Of a stretch of DNA of 36,606 nt, positions 7,416 through 16,102 are shown piece by piece; position 1 is the first letter of the stretch, and each line of letters opens with the position of its first letter. The stretch is from positions 1-36,606 of the forward strand of contig PXAA01000107.1 in assembly GCA_003567205.1 (NCBI GenBank). Direction: 5' to 3'. The notes beneath the pieces are model-generated. The model did no database searches and was not told where the DNA came from. It saw nothing but the letters and a program-made list of their open reading frames with translations. The DNA is from Bacteroidales bacterium (lineage in GTDB: Bacteria > Bacteroidota > Bacteroidia > Bacteroidales > UBA7960). Position numbers and translations under genes: made by a program.

Positions 7416-10400
7416 ATGAGTAAACAGAAATTAACCCCCGATTATATTTTTGAAGTAAGCTGGGAGGTGTGCAATCAGATGGGGAAACTCCACGGTTTGA
7501 TCCGTTCCAAAGCCCCTGTGCTATCCGGCAAGTATAAGGACAATTACATATGCATTGGCCCGGATGTGTGGAAAGAGACCCACAAACATCCTGAATTTGC
7601 TGAAGACACAAACCTGTTTAGCGCATGGCGCGAACACGCGACAGAACAAAAGATCCATGTCCGGATTGGCCGTTGGCAAATCAAAGGGGAGCCCATTGCC
7701 ATACTGGTTGATTTTACCCCCTTATTTGCTCAAAAGGATAAAATTTTCACTGACTACTGGCTGAAATACGGGCTGAACTCCCTGAGTGGCAAGTGGGATT
7801 ATACTGAGCCAGCCATGTTTGGCTATGTAGTTGGCCAGGCTATTGAAAGTTTTTATGACTTCTATCTGTCGGCACACGACCGCCTGGTTGTGCATTTCCA
7901 TGAATGGACAACAGGTACCGGTGTATTGTATCATCATGACAAAGTTCCCCAGGCAGGAACAATATTTTCAAACCAGGGAACCCTCCTGGGCAAGACTATG
8001 GCAAAACGTGGAGAAAGTATATCTGAAAAGCTTGACCGTATTAATGTCGAGTCGAAAGCACAAGAACTGGACATTGTTTCAAAACATAGCCTGGAGCAGG
8101 TAGCTTCACGGAATGCGGATGTGTTTATCACCATATCTGAAGAAAGAGCAAGGGAATGTGCACATGTGCTGGGAACCGAACCGGATCTGGTTATTCCGGA
8201 CGAAAAAAGCAAGGAAATCATTGACCTGTATCATAAAGCCTATGACATGGTCCTGCAAATGGCAGGAGACCGCTACAATCTGTACAAAGATAAGAAACAG
8301 CCTGTCCGGGCCGTTTCCATGCCCCCTGTAGAAAGCATGCGGCCAAAGTGGAAAAAAGTAAGCATCGGTGTCAATGTTCCGGATGCCTTACGGTTTTTAC
8401 CCGAGCTGGCGAGGAATATCTGGTGGACCTGGAATGTGGATGCCCTGGAGCTTTTTAAGGGCATCGACACGCAACTATGGGATAAATGTGACAAGAACCC
8501 CATCATACTTGTAGAGCATCTATCCATGGAGCATTATGAACGATTGCAGAAAGACAAACTGTTCATGAGGCAATACAGGAAGGTGGTCAGTGAGTTTTCG
8601 GCTTACATGGAGCATGGAAAAAAGAAACAATCGAAAAAGATCGCTTACTTTTCTATGGAATATGGCCTGAATGAGCATATCAAAATCTATTCAGGAGGCC
8701 TGGGTGTACTGGCCGGGGATTTCCTTAAGCAAGCCAGTGATGACAATGTGGATATGGTGGGAATTGGTTTGATGTACCGATATGGGTATTTTATCCAGAG
8801 CCTTTCTATTCACGGGGAGCAACTGGACACCTATCACCCGCACGATTTTGCCAGGATGTTTGCCATCCCTGTCCGGGATGAAAATGGGGAGCGTCTGAAA
8901 ATTCAGATTGCTTTTCCGGGACGTACACTCCATGCCCGGGTATGGCGCATCGATGTGGGCAGGATCACACTCTACCTGCTTGATACGGATATGTCTGAAA
9001 ACCAGCCTGTAGATCGTTTTATTACCCACCAACTATATGGGGGCGACTGGGAAAACAGGTTCAAGCAGGAATTTCTTCTGGGTATCGGTGGCATTCGCAT
9101 TCTGGATGCCCTGGGTATTCATCCTGATGTTTATCATTGTAATGAAGGGCATGCTGCATTTACCGGACTGGAAAGATTGCGAAAACATGTACAGGATGAT
9201 AAACTCAGTTTCTATGAGGCCCTTGAGGTGGTGCGCGCCAGCAGCCTGTTCACCACCCACACCCCTGTGCCTGCAGGACATGATTTTTTCAGTGAAGATA
9301 TGCTCCGCACCTATATGCCACACTATGCCGACCGGCTTGGTATCAGCTGGGAAACCTTTATGGGGCTTGGTAAAATGAACCCCCAGGACCCCAAAGAAGA
9401 CTATTCCATGAGCGTATTGGCTGCCAAGCTCGCAAAGCATGTCAATGGAGTGAGTAAGATCCATGGAAAGGTATCGAGAAATATGTTCAAAGACCTCTAT
9501 CCAGGATATTACCCGGAAGAGATACATATCGGACATGTTACCAATGGCGTTCACTATGGCAGCTGGACAGCCGGGGAATGGCAGGATCTTTACCGGAGAA
9601 CCTTTGGAGATGATTTTCTAAAGGATATTTCCGATCCCGTGGTGTGGGAAAAAATTCACAGTGTAGCGGATAAAGAAATTTGGGACCTGCGCAACAAGTC
9701 AAGGAAACGCTTGCTTGAATATATTGAACAACGTCTTTTGAACAACCTTGAACGCCGACAGGAAACGCCACGAAAGATTTACCAGCTTATGGAAGCCGTT
9801 GATGACACTACCCTGACCATCGGTTTTGCCAGGCGATTTGCTACCTACAAGAGGGCCCATCTGCTCTTTAATGACCTGGAACGCTTATCCAGGATCGTGA
9901 ATAACCCCGACATGCCAGTACAGTTTATATATGCGGGGAAAGCCCATCCGGCAGACAAAGCCGGGCAGGATCTGATCAAACGTATCCTGGAAATAAGCCG
10001 TAAAAAAGAATTTCGTGGCAAGATCCTGTTCCTGGAAGATTATGACATGGAACTTGGAAGGGAACTTGTTAAGGGCGTGGATGTATGGCTCAATACACCT
10101 ACCAGGCCTCAGGAAGCCTCAGGTACCAGTGGACAGAAAGCGGTTCTGAATGGTGTGATGAATCTCAGCGTACTTGACGGATGGTGGGCTGAAGGATATG
10201 TGGAAGAAACCGGTTGGAAACTCAAAGAAGAAAAAACGTTTGAAAACCAGGAATTCCAGAATGAGTTGGATGCCGAGACAGTTTATAACTTGCTGGAAAC
10301 AGAGGTGACCCCGATGTTTTATGAACGCGACGATGAAGACGTTCCAAAACAGTGGGTGCAGTGGATAAAAAATTGTATTGCCGGAATTGCCCCGCATTAC

Positions 10401-10877
10401 ACCAACAAGCGCATGATGGATGATTACTTTGGGTTCTATTACAATCGCTTGTTTGAATCATCCGAAAAATTTTCACGCGACGATTATAAGTTGGCCAGGG
10501 CTATGGTTCACTGGAAAAATAAAGTGGTGCGTACCTGGGATAATATAAAGCTTGTGGAAAAAAAGCTGTTGAGTAATTCCGGGAAAAACCTCCTGCTTGG
10601 CGATCTATTTATGGCCGAGTTGACGCTTGAGGTGAGTGACCTGAAAGATTCTGATTTCGGGGTTGAGGTGGTATTTGTCCAGAAATCACCTGGCGGCAGC
10701 CGCGAAATTGTTTCTGTTTATGAAATGGAGCATATGCAGTCGGAGAATAAGCGGGTTACTTTCAAGTGTGAAATACCGGCAAAAAGTACAGGTGTGTTTA
10801 ACTATGCCTTTCGTGTATTTCCGAAACATTCCGAGCTGGCACACCGTCAGGATTTTAACCTGATTAAATGGATATAA
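7416..10877 (+). CDS. glgP: Alpha-glucan phosphorylase with N-terminal partial glycogen synthase (GT3-like) domain
   Basis: 1153 aa. Residues about 10-255 resemble the first half of GT3 glycogen synthase (F-E-V-S-W-E-V, R-S-K-A-P-V, H-F-H-E-W-T-T-G, then A-D-V-F-I-T-I-S-E). A DUF3417 region follows from about 320 (L-A-R-N-I-W-W-T-W-N). The phosphorylase proper starts near 409 (I-A-Y-F-S-M-E-Y-G) and carries the pyridoxal-phosphate site A-S-G-T-S-G-Q-K with K908 as the Schiff-base lysine. It should release glucose-1-phosphate from cytoplasmic glycogen. The second Rossmann half of GT3, with its E-x7-E site, is not visible, so the N-terminal part cannot be a complete synthase. It lies 106 bases after the GH57 gene, in the same direction. 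Confidence 0.9.
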   Translation: MSKQKLTPDYIFEVSWEVCNQMGKLHGLIRSKAPVLSGKYKDNYICIGPDVWKETHKHPEFAEDTNLFSAWREHATEQKIHVRIGRWQIKGEPIAILVDFTPLFAQKDKIFTDYWLKYGLNSLSGKWDYTEPAMFGYVVGQAIESFYDFYLSAHDRLVVHFHEWTTGTGVLYHHDKVPQAGTIFSNQGTLLGKTMAKRGESISEKLDRINVESKAQELDIVSKHSLEQVASRNADVFITISEERARECAHVLGTEPDLVIPDEKSKEIIDLYHKAYDMVLQMAGDRYNLYKDKKQPVRAVSMPPVESMRPKWKKVSIGVNVPDALRFLPELARNIWWTWNVDALELFKGIDTQLWDKCDKNPIILVEHLSMEHYERLQKDKLFMRQYRKVVSEFSAYMEHGKKKQSKKIAYFSMEYGLNEHIKIYSGGLGVLAGDFLKQASDDNVDMVGIGLMYRYGYFIQSLSIHGEQLDTYHPHDFARMFAIPVRDENGERLKIQIAFPGRTLHARVWRIDVGRITLYLLDTDMSENQPVDRFITHQLYGGDWENRFKQEFLLGIGGIRILDALGIHPDVYHCNEGHAAFTGLERLRKHVQDDKLSFYEALEVVRASSLFTTHTPVPAGHDFFSEDMLRTYMPHYADRLGISWETFMGLGKMNPQDPKEDYSMSVLAAKLAKHVNGVSKIHGKVSRNMFKDLYPGYYPEEIHIGHVTNGVHYGSWTAGEWQDLYRRTFGDDFLKDISDPVVWEKIHSVADKEIWDLRNKSRKRLLEYIEQRLLNNLERRQETPRKIYQLMEAVDDTTLTIGFARRFATYKRAHLLFNDLERLSRIVNNPDMPVQFIYAGKAHPADKAGQDLIKRILEISRKKEFRGKILFLEDYDMELGRELVKGVDVWLNTPTRPQEASGTSGQKAVLNGVMNLSVLDGWWAEGYVEETGWKLKEEKTFENQEFQNELDAETVYNLLETEVTPMFYERDDEDVPKQWVQWIKNCIAGIAPHYTNKRMMDDYFGFYYNRLFESSEKFSRDDYKLARAMVHWKNKVVRTWDNIKLVEKKLLSNSGKNLLLGDLFMAELTLEVSDLKDSDFGVEVVFVQKSPGGSREIVSVYEMEHMQSENKRVTFKCEIPAKSTGVFNYAFRVFPKHSELAHRQDFNLIKWI

Positions 10878-10931
10878 TTGGGATTTTGCAAGGAATTTTG
10901 TAATTTCAACTGCTTTAAAAACCCAAAACAT

Positions 10932-11678
10932 ATGAAATTATTAGAAGGAAAAACCGCACTGATTACAGGTGGTTCCAGGGGAATTGGCAAAGCCATTGCC
11001 ATTGCATTTGCGCAGGTTGGAGCCAATGTGGCATTCTCCGACCTGGCGTATGACGACCTGGCCAAATCCCTGGAAACAGAACTAAAAAAAACGGGCGTGA
11101 AAGCCAAAGGCTATGCATCCGATGCAAGCAAGTATATGGACAGCGAGAACCTTGTTAATGAGGTTGTTGCTGAATTTGGCAGCATTGACATTCTTGTAAA
11201 TAATGCTGGTATAACACGGGATACCCTGATGATGCGCATGACAGAAGAGATGTGGGATGATGTAATCCGTATCAACCTGAAATCTGTCTTCAACCTTACC
11301 AAAGCAGCGCAGAAATATATGTTGAAGCAACGGAAGGGAAGCATCATTAATATGGCATCTGTTGTGGGCATTGGCGGCAATGCCGGACAAGCCAACTATG
11401 CTGCCTCAAAAGGAGGCTTGATTGCTTTTACTAAGTCCGTTGCTCAGGAGATTGGTGCAAGAAATATCCGTGTAAATGCCATTGCCCCGGGCTTTATTGA
11501 AACCGAAATGACGGCCAAACTCCCCGAAGATGTGAAAAAAGGGTGGACGGAAAGGATTCCGCTGAAAAGGGCCGGACAACCGGAAGATGTTGCCAACCTT
11601 GCCATATTTCTTGCTTCGGAAATGTCCTCGTATATTACCGGACAAGTTATTACTGTTTGCGGAGGAATGAATAAGTAA
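10932..11678 (+). CDS. fabG: 3-oxoacyl-[ACP] reductase FabG
   Basis: 248 aa when started at ATG 10932; an upstream in-frame extension from 10878 is rejected because M-K-L-L-E-G-K-T-A-L is the normal FabG N-terminus. It has the NADPH loop G-G-S-R-G-I-G (13-19), N-N-A-G (90-93), catalytic S143, Y156 and K160, and P-G-F-I-E-T after the active site. FabG reduces 3-oxoacyl-ACP in type II fatty acid synthesis; classical SDR paralogues with other substrates look similar, but sequence and length fit FabG well. It lies 54 bases after the phosphorylase and 11 bases before recF. Confidence 0.88.
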   Translation: MKLLEGKTALITGGSRGIGKAIAIAFAQVGANVAFSDLAYDDLAKSLETELKKTGVKAKGYASDASKYMDSENLVNEVVAEFGSIDILVNNAGITRDTLMMRMTEEMWDDVIRINLKSVFNLTKAAQKYMLKQRKGSIINMASVVGIGGNAGQANYAASKGGLIAFTKSVAQEIGARNIRVNAIAPGFIETEMTAKLPEDVKKGWTERIPLKRAGQPEDVANLAIFLASEMSSYITGQVITVCGGMNK

Positions 11679-11689
11679 ACGCACCCAAC

Positions 11690-12832
11690 ATGCATTGTCG
11701 GCAAATCAGTATGGTCCAGTTTAAAAACCTGGAAGAACTGCAGGTGGAACTGTCTGCCAAGTTTAACTGTTTTGCCGGACACAATGGAGCCGGCAAAACC
11801 AATTTGCTGGATGCAATCTATTACCTTTCTTTTTGTAAAAGCTTTACAAATCCCATTGACACGCAAAATATCCGTTTCGGAAAAGATATCTTTGTTATAC
11901 AAGGCATTTACCAGTTAAATGGCCAGAAAGATACACTCTACTGCGGATTGCAGCGCGGACAGAGAAAGGTATTCAAAAAAAACAAGAAAGAGTATGGGCG
12001 CCTGTCAGACCACATTGGCCATTATCCCCTGGTATTGCTAAGCCCGGCCGATGCCCGGCTCATACTTGGCGGCAGTGAAGACCGGCGTAAATTTGTGGAT
12101 GGGGTCATTGCCCAGTACAATAAGGAGTATCTGCATAAACTCATTAATTACAATAAGGCTTTACAGCAACGCAATGCCTTGCTGAAGATCTTTGCCGAAA
12201 AAAGACGCTTTGATAAAGATTCACTGGATATATGGGATGATCAACTGGTCACCAACGGGGAATATATTTATAAGGAACGGATTGTATTCTTTCAGGCGTT
12301 TTTGCCTGTGTTTCGGAAGTATTATGCTTTTTTGTCGGGCGAAAAAGAGCTTACGGATATTATCTATGAATCTACCCTGCATGATACCGATTATTATGCC
12401 CAGTTGCAGGCAGCCACAGATAAGGACCGAATTGCCCAACATACAACCACAGGCATTCACAAAGATGACCTGTCTTTTCTTATTCACAATGAACCCATCA
12501 AGAGATTTGGCAGCCAGGGGCAACAAAAATCCTTCATTATAGCACTGAAACTTGCCCAGTTTGTTTTTACCAAAGAAATCAAAGGTTACAACCCGATTTT
12601 GTTGTTTGATGACATTTTTGACAAACTGGATGCTTCGCGGGTCAGGCAGCTTATGCAACTGGTAAGCCAGGAGGATTTCGGGCAGGTTTTTGTTACCGAC
12701 ACCCATCCGGAAAGGCTGGAAGAATTGTTTATGTCGATTCCATCTGAATGTAAGATCTTTTTGATGGAGCAGGGTGGTATAAAACAAAGCAAGATTCTTA
12801 ACAACCAGGCTGGTAAAAACAAGCAGGCATGA
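11690..12832 (+). CDS. recF: DNA replication and repair protein RecF
   Basis: 380 aa, SMC-like ABC ATPase. Walker A is G-H-N-G-A-G-K-T at 30-37, followed by the RecF pattern N-L-L-D-A-I-Y-Y-L-S-F-C-K-S. The ABC signature is F-G-S-Q-G-Q-Q-K-S-F and Walker B is I-L-L-F-D-D-I-F-D-K-L-D near the C-terminus. RecF loads RecA at single-strand gaps with RecO and RecR. The gene overlaps the next one by four bases (ATGA), so the two are translationally coupled. The start ATG fits the family N-terminus. Confidence 0.95.
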   Translation: MHCRQISMVQFKNLEELQVELSAKFNCFAGHNGAGKTNLLDAIYYLSFCKSFTNPIDTQNIRFGKDIFVIQGIYQLNGQKDTLYCGLQRGQRKVFKKNKKEYGRLSDHIGHYPLVLLSPADARLILGGSEDRRKFVDGVIAQYNKEYLHKLINYNKALQQRNALLKIFAEKRRFDKDSLDIWDDQLVTNGEYIYKERIVFFQAFLPVFRKYYAFLSGEKELTDIIYESTLHDTDYYAQLQAATDKDRIAQHTTTGIHKDDLSFLIHNEPIKRFGSQGQQKSFIIALKLAQFVFTKEIKGYNPILLFDDIFDKLDASRVRQLMQLVSQEDFGQVFVTDTHPERLEELFMSIPSECKIFLMEQGGIKQSKILNNQAGKNKQA

Positions 12833-13119
12833 CAAAGTCAAACGAAAGGCCTTTGGGTGAAATCATCAGGGAGGTACTGAAACATCACCGCCTCGAAGAC
12901 AAAGTGACCGAAACCAGGCTTATGTCATCGTGGGAAAAGCTAATGGGAAACCATATCGCCAGATACACCGTCCGCATGGTGTTGCGGGGTTCCCATCTGA
13001 CAGTTTACCTCCGTTCGTCAGTATTGCGAGATGAATTGGGCTTTGCCAAAACAAAAATCATTGATATGATCAACCAGGAACTAGGAGAGACTGTTGTCAG
13101 TGAGGTCAACTTCAGGTAG
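12829..13119 (+). CDS. DUF721 (DciA-like) protein
   Basis: 96 aa. The N-terminal L-G-E-I-I-R-E-V-L-K-H-H-x-L pattern, W-E-K-L-M-G-N-H-I-A-R-Y-T, and V-Y-L-R-S-S-V-L-R-D-E-L are hallmarks of the short DUF721 proteins next to recF. DUF721/DciA proteins are linked in other phyla to loading of the replicative helicase; the short Bacteroidetes form is assumed, not shown, to do the same. ATG overlaps the recF stop. The gene ends convergently, four bases before the OB-like protein gene on the other strand. Confidence 0.85.
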   Translation: MTKSNERPLGEIIREVLKHHRLEDKVTETRLMSSWEKLMGNHIARYTVRMVLRGSHLTVYLRSSVLRDELGFAKTKIIDMINQELGETVVSEVNFR

Positions 13120-13123
13120 GTTG

Positions 13124-14074
13124 TTAGTCATGGATATCTAATTCCAGTTTGCTTTTTCGTATGCCCTTCACCCTGGCCTGGATCAACGATTGTTGTCCAT
13201 ATTTCCTGATGGCTTCTTCATCTATGTGGATTTTAACTTCTTGTCCAAAACAATCATTCAGTACCAGTACTTTTTGTTTGTAGCCATCTGTAAACACCAT
13301 CTCTTCCATCCTGTCCACTGGAAATTCATAGGTTTTACCCAAGCGGTAGCAAGGATGCACTGGTTCAAGAAAAAAATATCCTTCCGATGCGAATTTGTCA
13401 ACGCGGCATAAAATTTCCTGTCCCTTTTTCAGGCCATATTGCAGGTAATATTTCTTTTTCAGCATATGTTTATTCCCTTTGCTGTCTTCCATTACAAAAT
13501 AAACGTTCCCATTGTCGGGATGTATACGTTCGTCAATGATAACAAATGGATATGTTTTACCTGTTTCCAGGTCAGGGTGTTCGATCTCTTCGCCATGTAT
13601 AACCAGAAACAATTTGCCCTTTTTTATTCTTTTCAGCTTACATTCGATGCTTTCCGGTGGATTCTCCCATAATTTTCCCGAAAAGGTCCGCACTTTCCAC
13701 TTTTTGTCAAACATATCCCTGACCATGAAATACCACTCATCCTGGTCAAGTATATTCTTTTTTTGTCCTTTACACGCCAGGGAAAATAAATACACCTCCC
13801 CTTCTTTATAAAATGGATGCATGGGTTCCAAGTACATACGGCCGTTGCAGTTGATCTTATCTACCCTACAACGGATCTCTTGCCCCTGTTTAAATCCGTA
13901 ATCTATGTAATATTTTTCAGGCAAAAGTATTTTATAGCCATTGGGATCCAGTAAAACAAACCAATTATCGCCGGGTTCCAGTGAAATGAGCTTCAGGATA
14001 AGAAAGGAATACACCTGGCCTTCTTTCAGGCGGGCATTGGGAATATGTAATTGCCGGACATCCATAGGAAGCAT
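13124..14074 (-). CDS. Duplicated OB/S1-like protein of unknown function
   Basis: 316 aa, no recognised family name. It is an internal tandem duplication with a 154-residue offset: residues about 17-161 and 169-316. Matching landmarks are K-Y-Y-I-D-Y-G-F-K-Q-G-Q-E-I at 54-67 versus K-Y-Y-L-Q-Y-G-L-K-K-G-Q-E-I at 208-221, each followed by C-R-V-D-K, and Y-L-E-P-M-H-P-F-Y at 81-89 versus F-L-E-P-V-H-P-C-Y at 235-243. The short beta-rich pattern suggests four OB- or S1-like barrels, so nucleic acid binding is a guess. There is no signal peptide or membrane segment. Its ATG overlaps the pncA stop (TAATG); a second ATG three codons in is possible. Confidence 0.75.
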   Translation of the reverse strand: MLPMDVRQLHIPNARLKEGQVYSFLILKLISLEPGDNWFVLLDPNGYKILLPEKYYIDYGFKQGQEIRCRVDKINCNGRMYLEPMHPFYKEGEVYLFSLACKGQKKNILDQDEWYFMVRDMFDKKWKVRTFSGKLWENPPESIECKLKRIKKGKLFLVIHGEEIEHPDLETGKTYPFVIIDERIHPDNGNVYFVMEDSKGNKHMLKKKYYLQYGLKKGQEILCRVDKFASEGYFFLEPVHPCYRLGKTYEFPVDRMEEMVFTDGYKQKVLVLNDCFGQEVKIHIDEEAIRKYGQQSLIQARVKGIRKSKLELDIHD

Positions 14075-14679
14075 TAAATGTCGTCTGACCGGATAATCTT
14101 TCCGCCTTTTTTCAGGATACTGTCTTTCATTCTTTCAAAACCATCTTTGTCAATAGGCCTGGTGGCATCTTCAATAAGATATGTGTCAAAGCCTTCGCCC
14201 AGGGCATCCAGTGCAGAATAGGAAGCGCAAAAATCACCGGCCAGTCCACCAATGTAGACCTGTTTAACGTCCTTGCCTCTTAAATAGTCTGCCAGTCCTG
14301 TACTCTTGATATGACCGTTATCATAGAAACTGCTATAACTGTCGATTTCTTTGTCAAGTCCTTTTCGGAAGATGGCTTCCACAACATTCAAGGAAAGTTC
14401 ATCGGCAATGGCGGCGCCCTTGCTTCCCTGCACGCAATGGTCAGGCCAGAGGATTTGCTCCAGGCCGCCAAGTGTAATGGTATCCATAACATTTTTATCG
14501 GGATATAAGGAAGCAAAGCTGCCGTGATCGGCCGGATGCCAATCCTGGGTGGCTACCACCAGGGGAAAACGCTCCTGTAGTTTATTGATAACCGGAATTA
14601 CTTTGTCGCCCTGTGGTACACTCAATGCACCGCCAGGGAGAAAATCATTTTGAACATCTACAATAACCAAAGCCTTCAT
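14074..14679 (-). CDS. pncA: Nicotinamidase PncA
   Basis: 201 aa isochorismatase-fold amidohydrolase. Catalytic triad candidates are D8 (in V-D-V-Q-N-D-F), K106 (in F-R-K-G) and C151 (in G-D-F-C-A-S-Y); metal ligands D46, H48 and H52 are in D-W-H-P-A-D-H. It converts nicotinamide to nicotinate in the cytoplasm, feeding PncB, whose gene ends four bases upstream in the same operon. The S-x-F-Y-D-N segment near 117 is typical of nicotinamidases. Stop and next start overlap as TAATG. Confidence 0.93.
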   Translation of the reverse strand: MKALVIVDVQNDFLPGGALSVPQGDKVIPVINKLQERFPLVVATQDWHPADHGSFASLYPDKNVMDTITLGGLEQILWPDHCVQGSKGAAIADELSLNVVEAIFRKGLDKEIDSYSSFYDNGHIKSTGLADYLRGKDVKQVYIGGLAGDFCASYSALDALGEGFDTYLIEDATRPIDKDGFERMKDSILKKGGKIIRSDDI

Positions 14680-14682
14680 AAA

Positions 14683-16098
14683 TTAAATATATTGTTGATA
14701 CCGTTCGACAATATCATCTCTGAGTTTAAGCAAATTGTCAGAGATGCCTACTTTATAAATATGTGGGAAATCAAATCGTTTGTGTTCATCCGGCAGATGG
14801 TCCAACCTGTTTTTTACCATTTCTTTCAGTTCGAAAGGCCCGGATAATTCCCCTGTAATTTTTCCATTTTTCATATGGCAGTGGAAAAGCGCCTCATGTT
14901 TCCTGCCTTTTAATGCCAGGTTCTTTTCTTTATAAAAAGGATGGGTCATTTGTTTCGGATCCGATTCATCCTCCAGGACAATGCAATCGGCATAAAAGAA
15001 ATCATCCTCATCCAGATAACGAAAAACTTTCTTTAATCCGGGAAGGGTTGTTTTTTGAAGGTTCTCTGATATTTTTAAACGTGGCGAACCATGCGAGGAC
15101 GACAATTTATATACGCCGTCAATTGCCCCGTCAGGACGACCGGTAATCATATTTGTACCCACACCAAATATATCTATGGGTGCCTGCTGATCAAGAAGGC
15201 TCTTAACAACATGCTCATCCAGCTGGTTCGAAACCACGATTCTGACATAAGTCAATCCGGCCTTGTCGAGCATGGCACGCGCTTTTTTAGACAGATACGC
15301 CAGGTCACCACTGTCTAATCGTATTCCTTGTAAACGGTGACCCGGTTTTTCCAGTTCTTTGGCAACCTTTATCGCGTTGGGCAAGCCGCTTTGCATCGTA
15401 TTGTATGTATCTACCAGCAGCACGCAATTATCGGGAAAAACATCGGCATATGCCCTGAACGCCTCCAGTTCATCGTTATAGCTTTCGATAAAAGAATGCG
15501 CCATGGTGCCGGCAGGGGGAATGTCGTTCTGCTGTGCCGCCAAAAGATTCGAAGTGCTGTCGAACCCACCGATAATTGCAGCCCTGGAGGCCTGTATACC
15601 ACCCATCCCCTGTGCCCGGCGCAAACCAAAATCGCTTAAGATCTTATTTCCTGCCGACTGGCGTATCCGGTTGGCTTTTGTGGCAATCAGCGACTGGAAG
15701 TTGAGTATGTTGAGCAACAGGGTTTCGATAAGCTGTAATTCGAGCAATCCACCCTCTGTACGCAAAATGGGCGCTACCGGAAATACAATCTCCCCCTCCC
15801 TCATACCGGTAATTTTTCCAGCAAATCGAAACCCCTTTAAAAATTCAAGATAATCTGGATGAAAGCCCTTTTTATGCAGGAAATCAATATCTTTTTGCTG
15901 AAAACGAAGTGTCTCTATAACTGAAAGAAGGTCAGCCAATCCGGCAAAAATAGTGTACCCGCCTTCAAAGGGGTTTTTTCGGAAAAAATAATCGAAACAC
16001 GCTTTTTGACCATGGCGCCCCTTCAAAAAATAAGCCTGTCCCATGGTTAACTGGTACATATCTGTATACAGCGGAGATATTCCTTTTTCTAAGTTCAT
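14683..16098 (-). CDS. pncB: Nicotinate phosphoribosyltransferase PncB
   Basis: 471 aa from ATG 16098, chosen over a TTG at 16119 that would overlap the NfeD gene; an A/G-rich stretch (AAGGGG) precedes this ATG at a suitable distance. It starts I-S-P-L-Y-T-D-M-Y-Q-L-T-M, the NAPRTase signature, with F-R-K-N-P-F-E-G-G-Y-T-I-F-A-G after it, R-L-D-S-G-D-L mid-protein, and G-V-G-T-N-M-I-T-G in the phosphate-binding region. It makes nicotinate mononucleotide from nicotinate and PRPP, using ATP. It is second in the NfeD-pncB-pncA-OB operon, with gaps of four and three bases. Confidence 0.93.
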   Translation of the reverse strand: MNLEKGISPLYTDMYQLTMGQAYFLKGRHGQKACFDYFFRKNPFEGGYTIFAGLADLLSVIETLRFQQKDIDFLHKKGFHPDYLEFLKGFRFAGKITGMREGEIVFPVAPILRTEGGLLELQLIETLLLNILNFQSLIATKANRIRQSAGNKILSDFGLRRAQGMGGIQASRAAIIGGFDSTSNLLAAQQNDIPPAGTMAHSFIESYNDELEAFRAYADVFPDNCVLLVDTYNTMQSGLPNAIKVAKELEKPGHRLQGIRLDSGDLAYLSKKARAMLDKAGLTYVRIVVSNQLDEHVVKSLLDQQAPIDIFGVGTNMITGRPDGAIDGVYKLSSSHGSPRLKISENLQKTTLPGLKKVFRYLDEDDFFYADCIVLEDESDPKQMTHPFYKEKNLALKGRKHEALFHCHMKNGKITGELSGPFELKEMVKNRLDHLPDEHKRFDFPHIYKVGISDNLLKLRDDIVERYQQYI

Positions 16099-16102
16099 AG
16101 CA

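Noticed and set aside
12221-12841. A 206-codon minus-strand open frame
   Set aside because: Antisense to recF, with no domain features.
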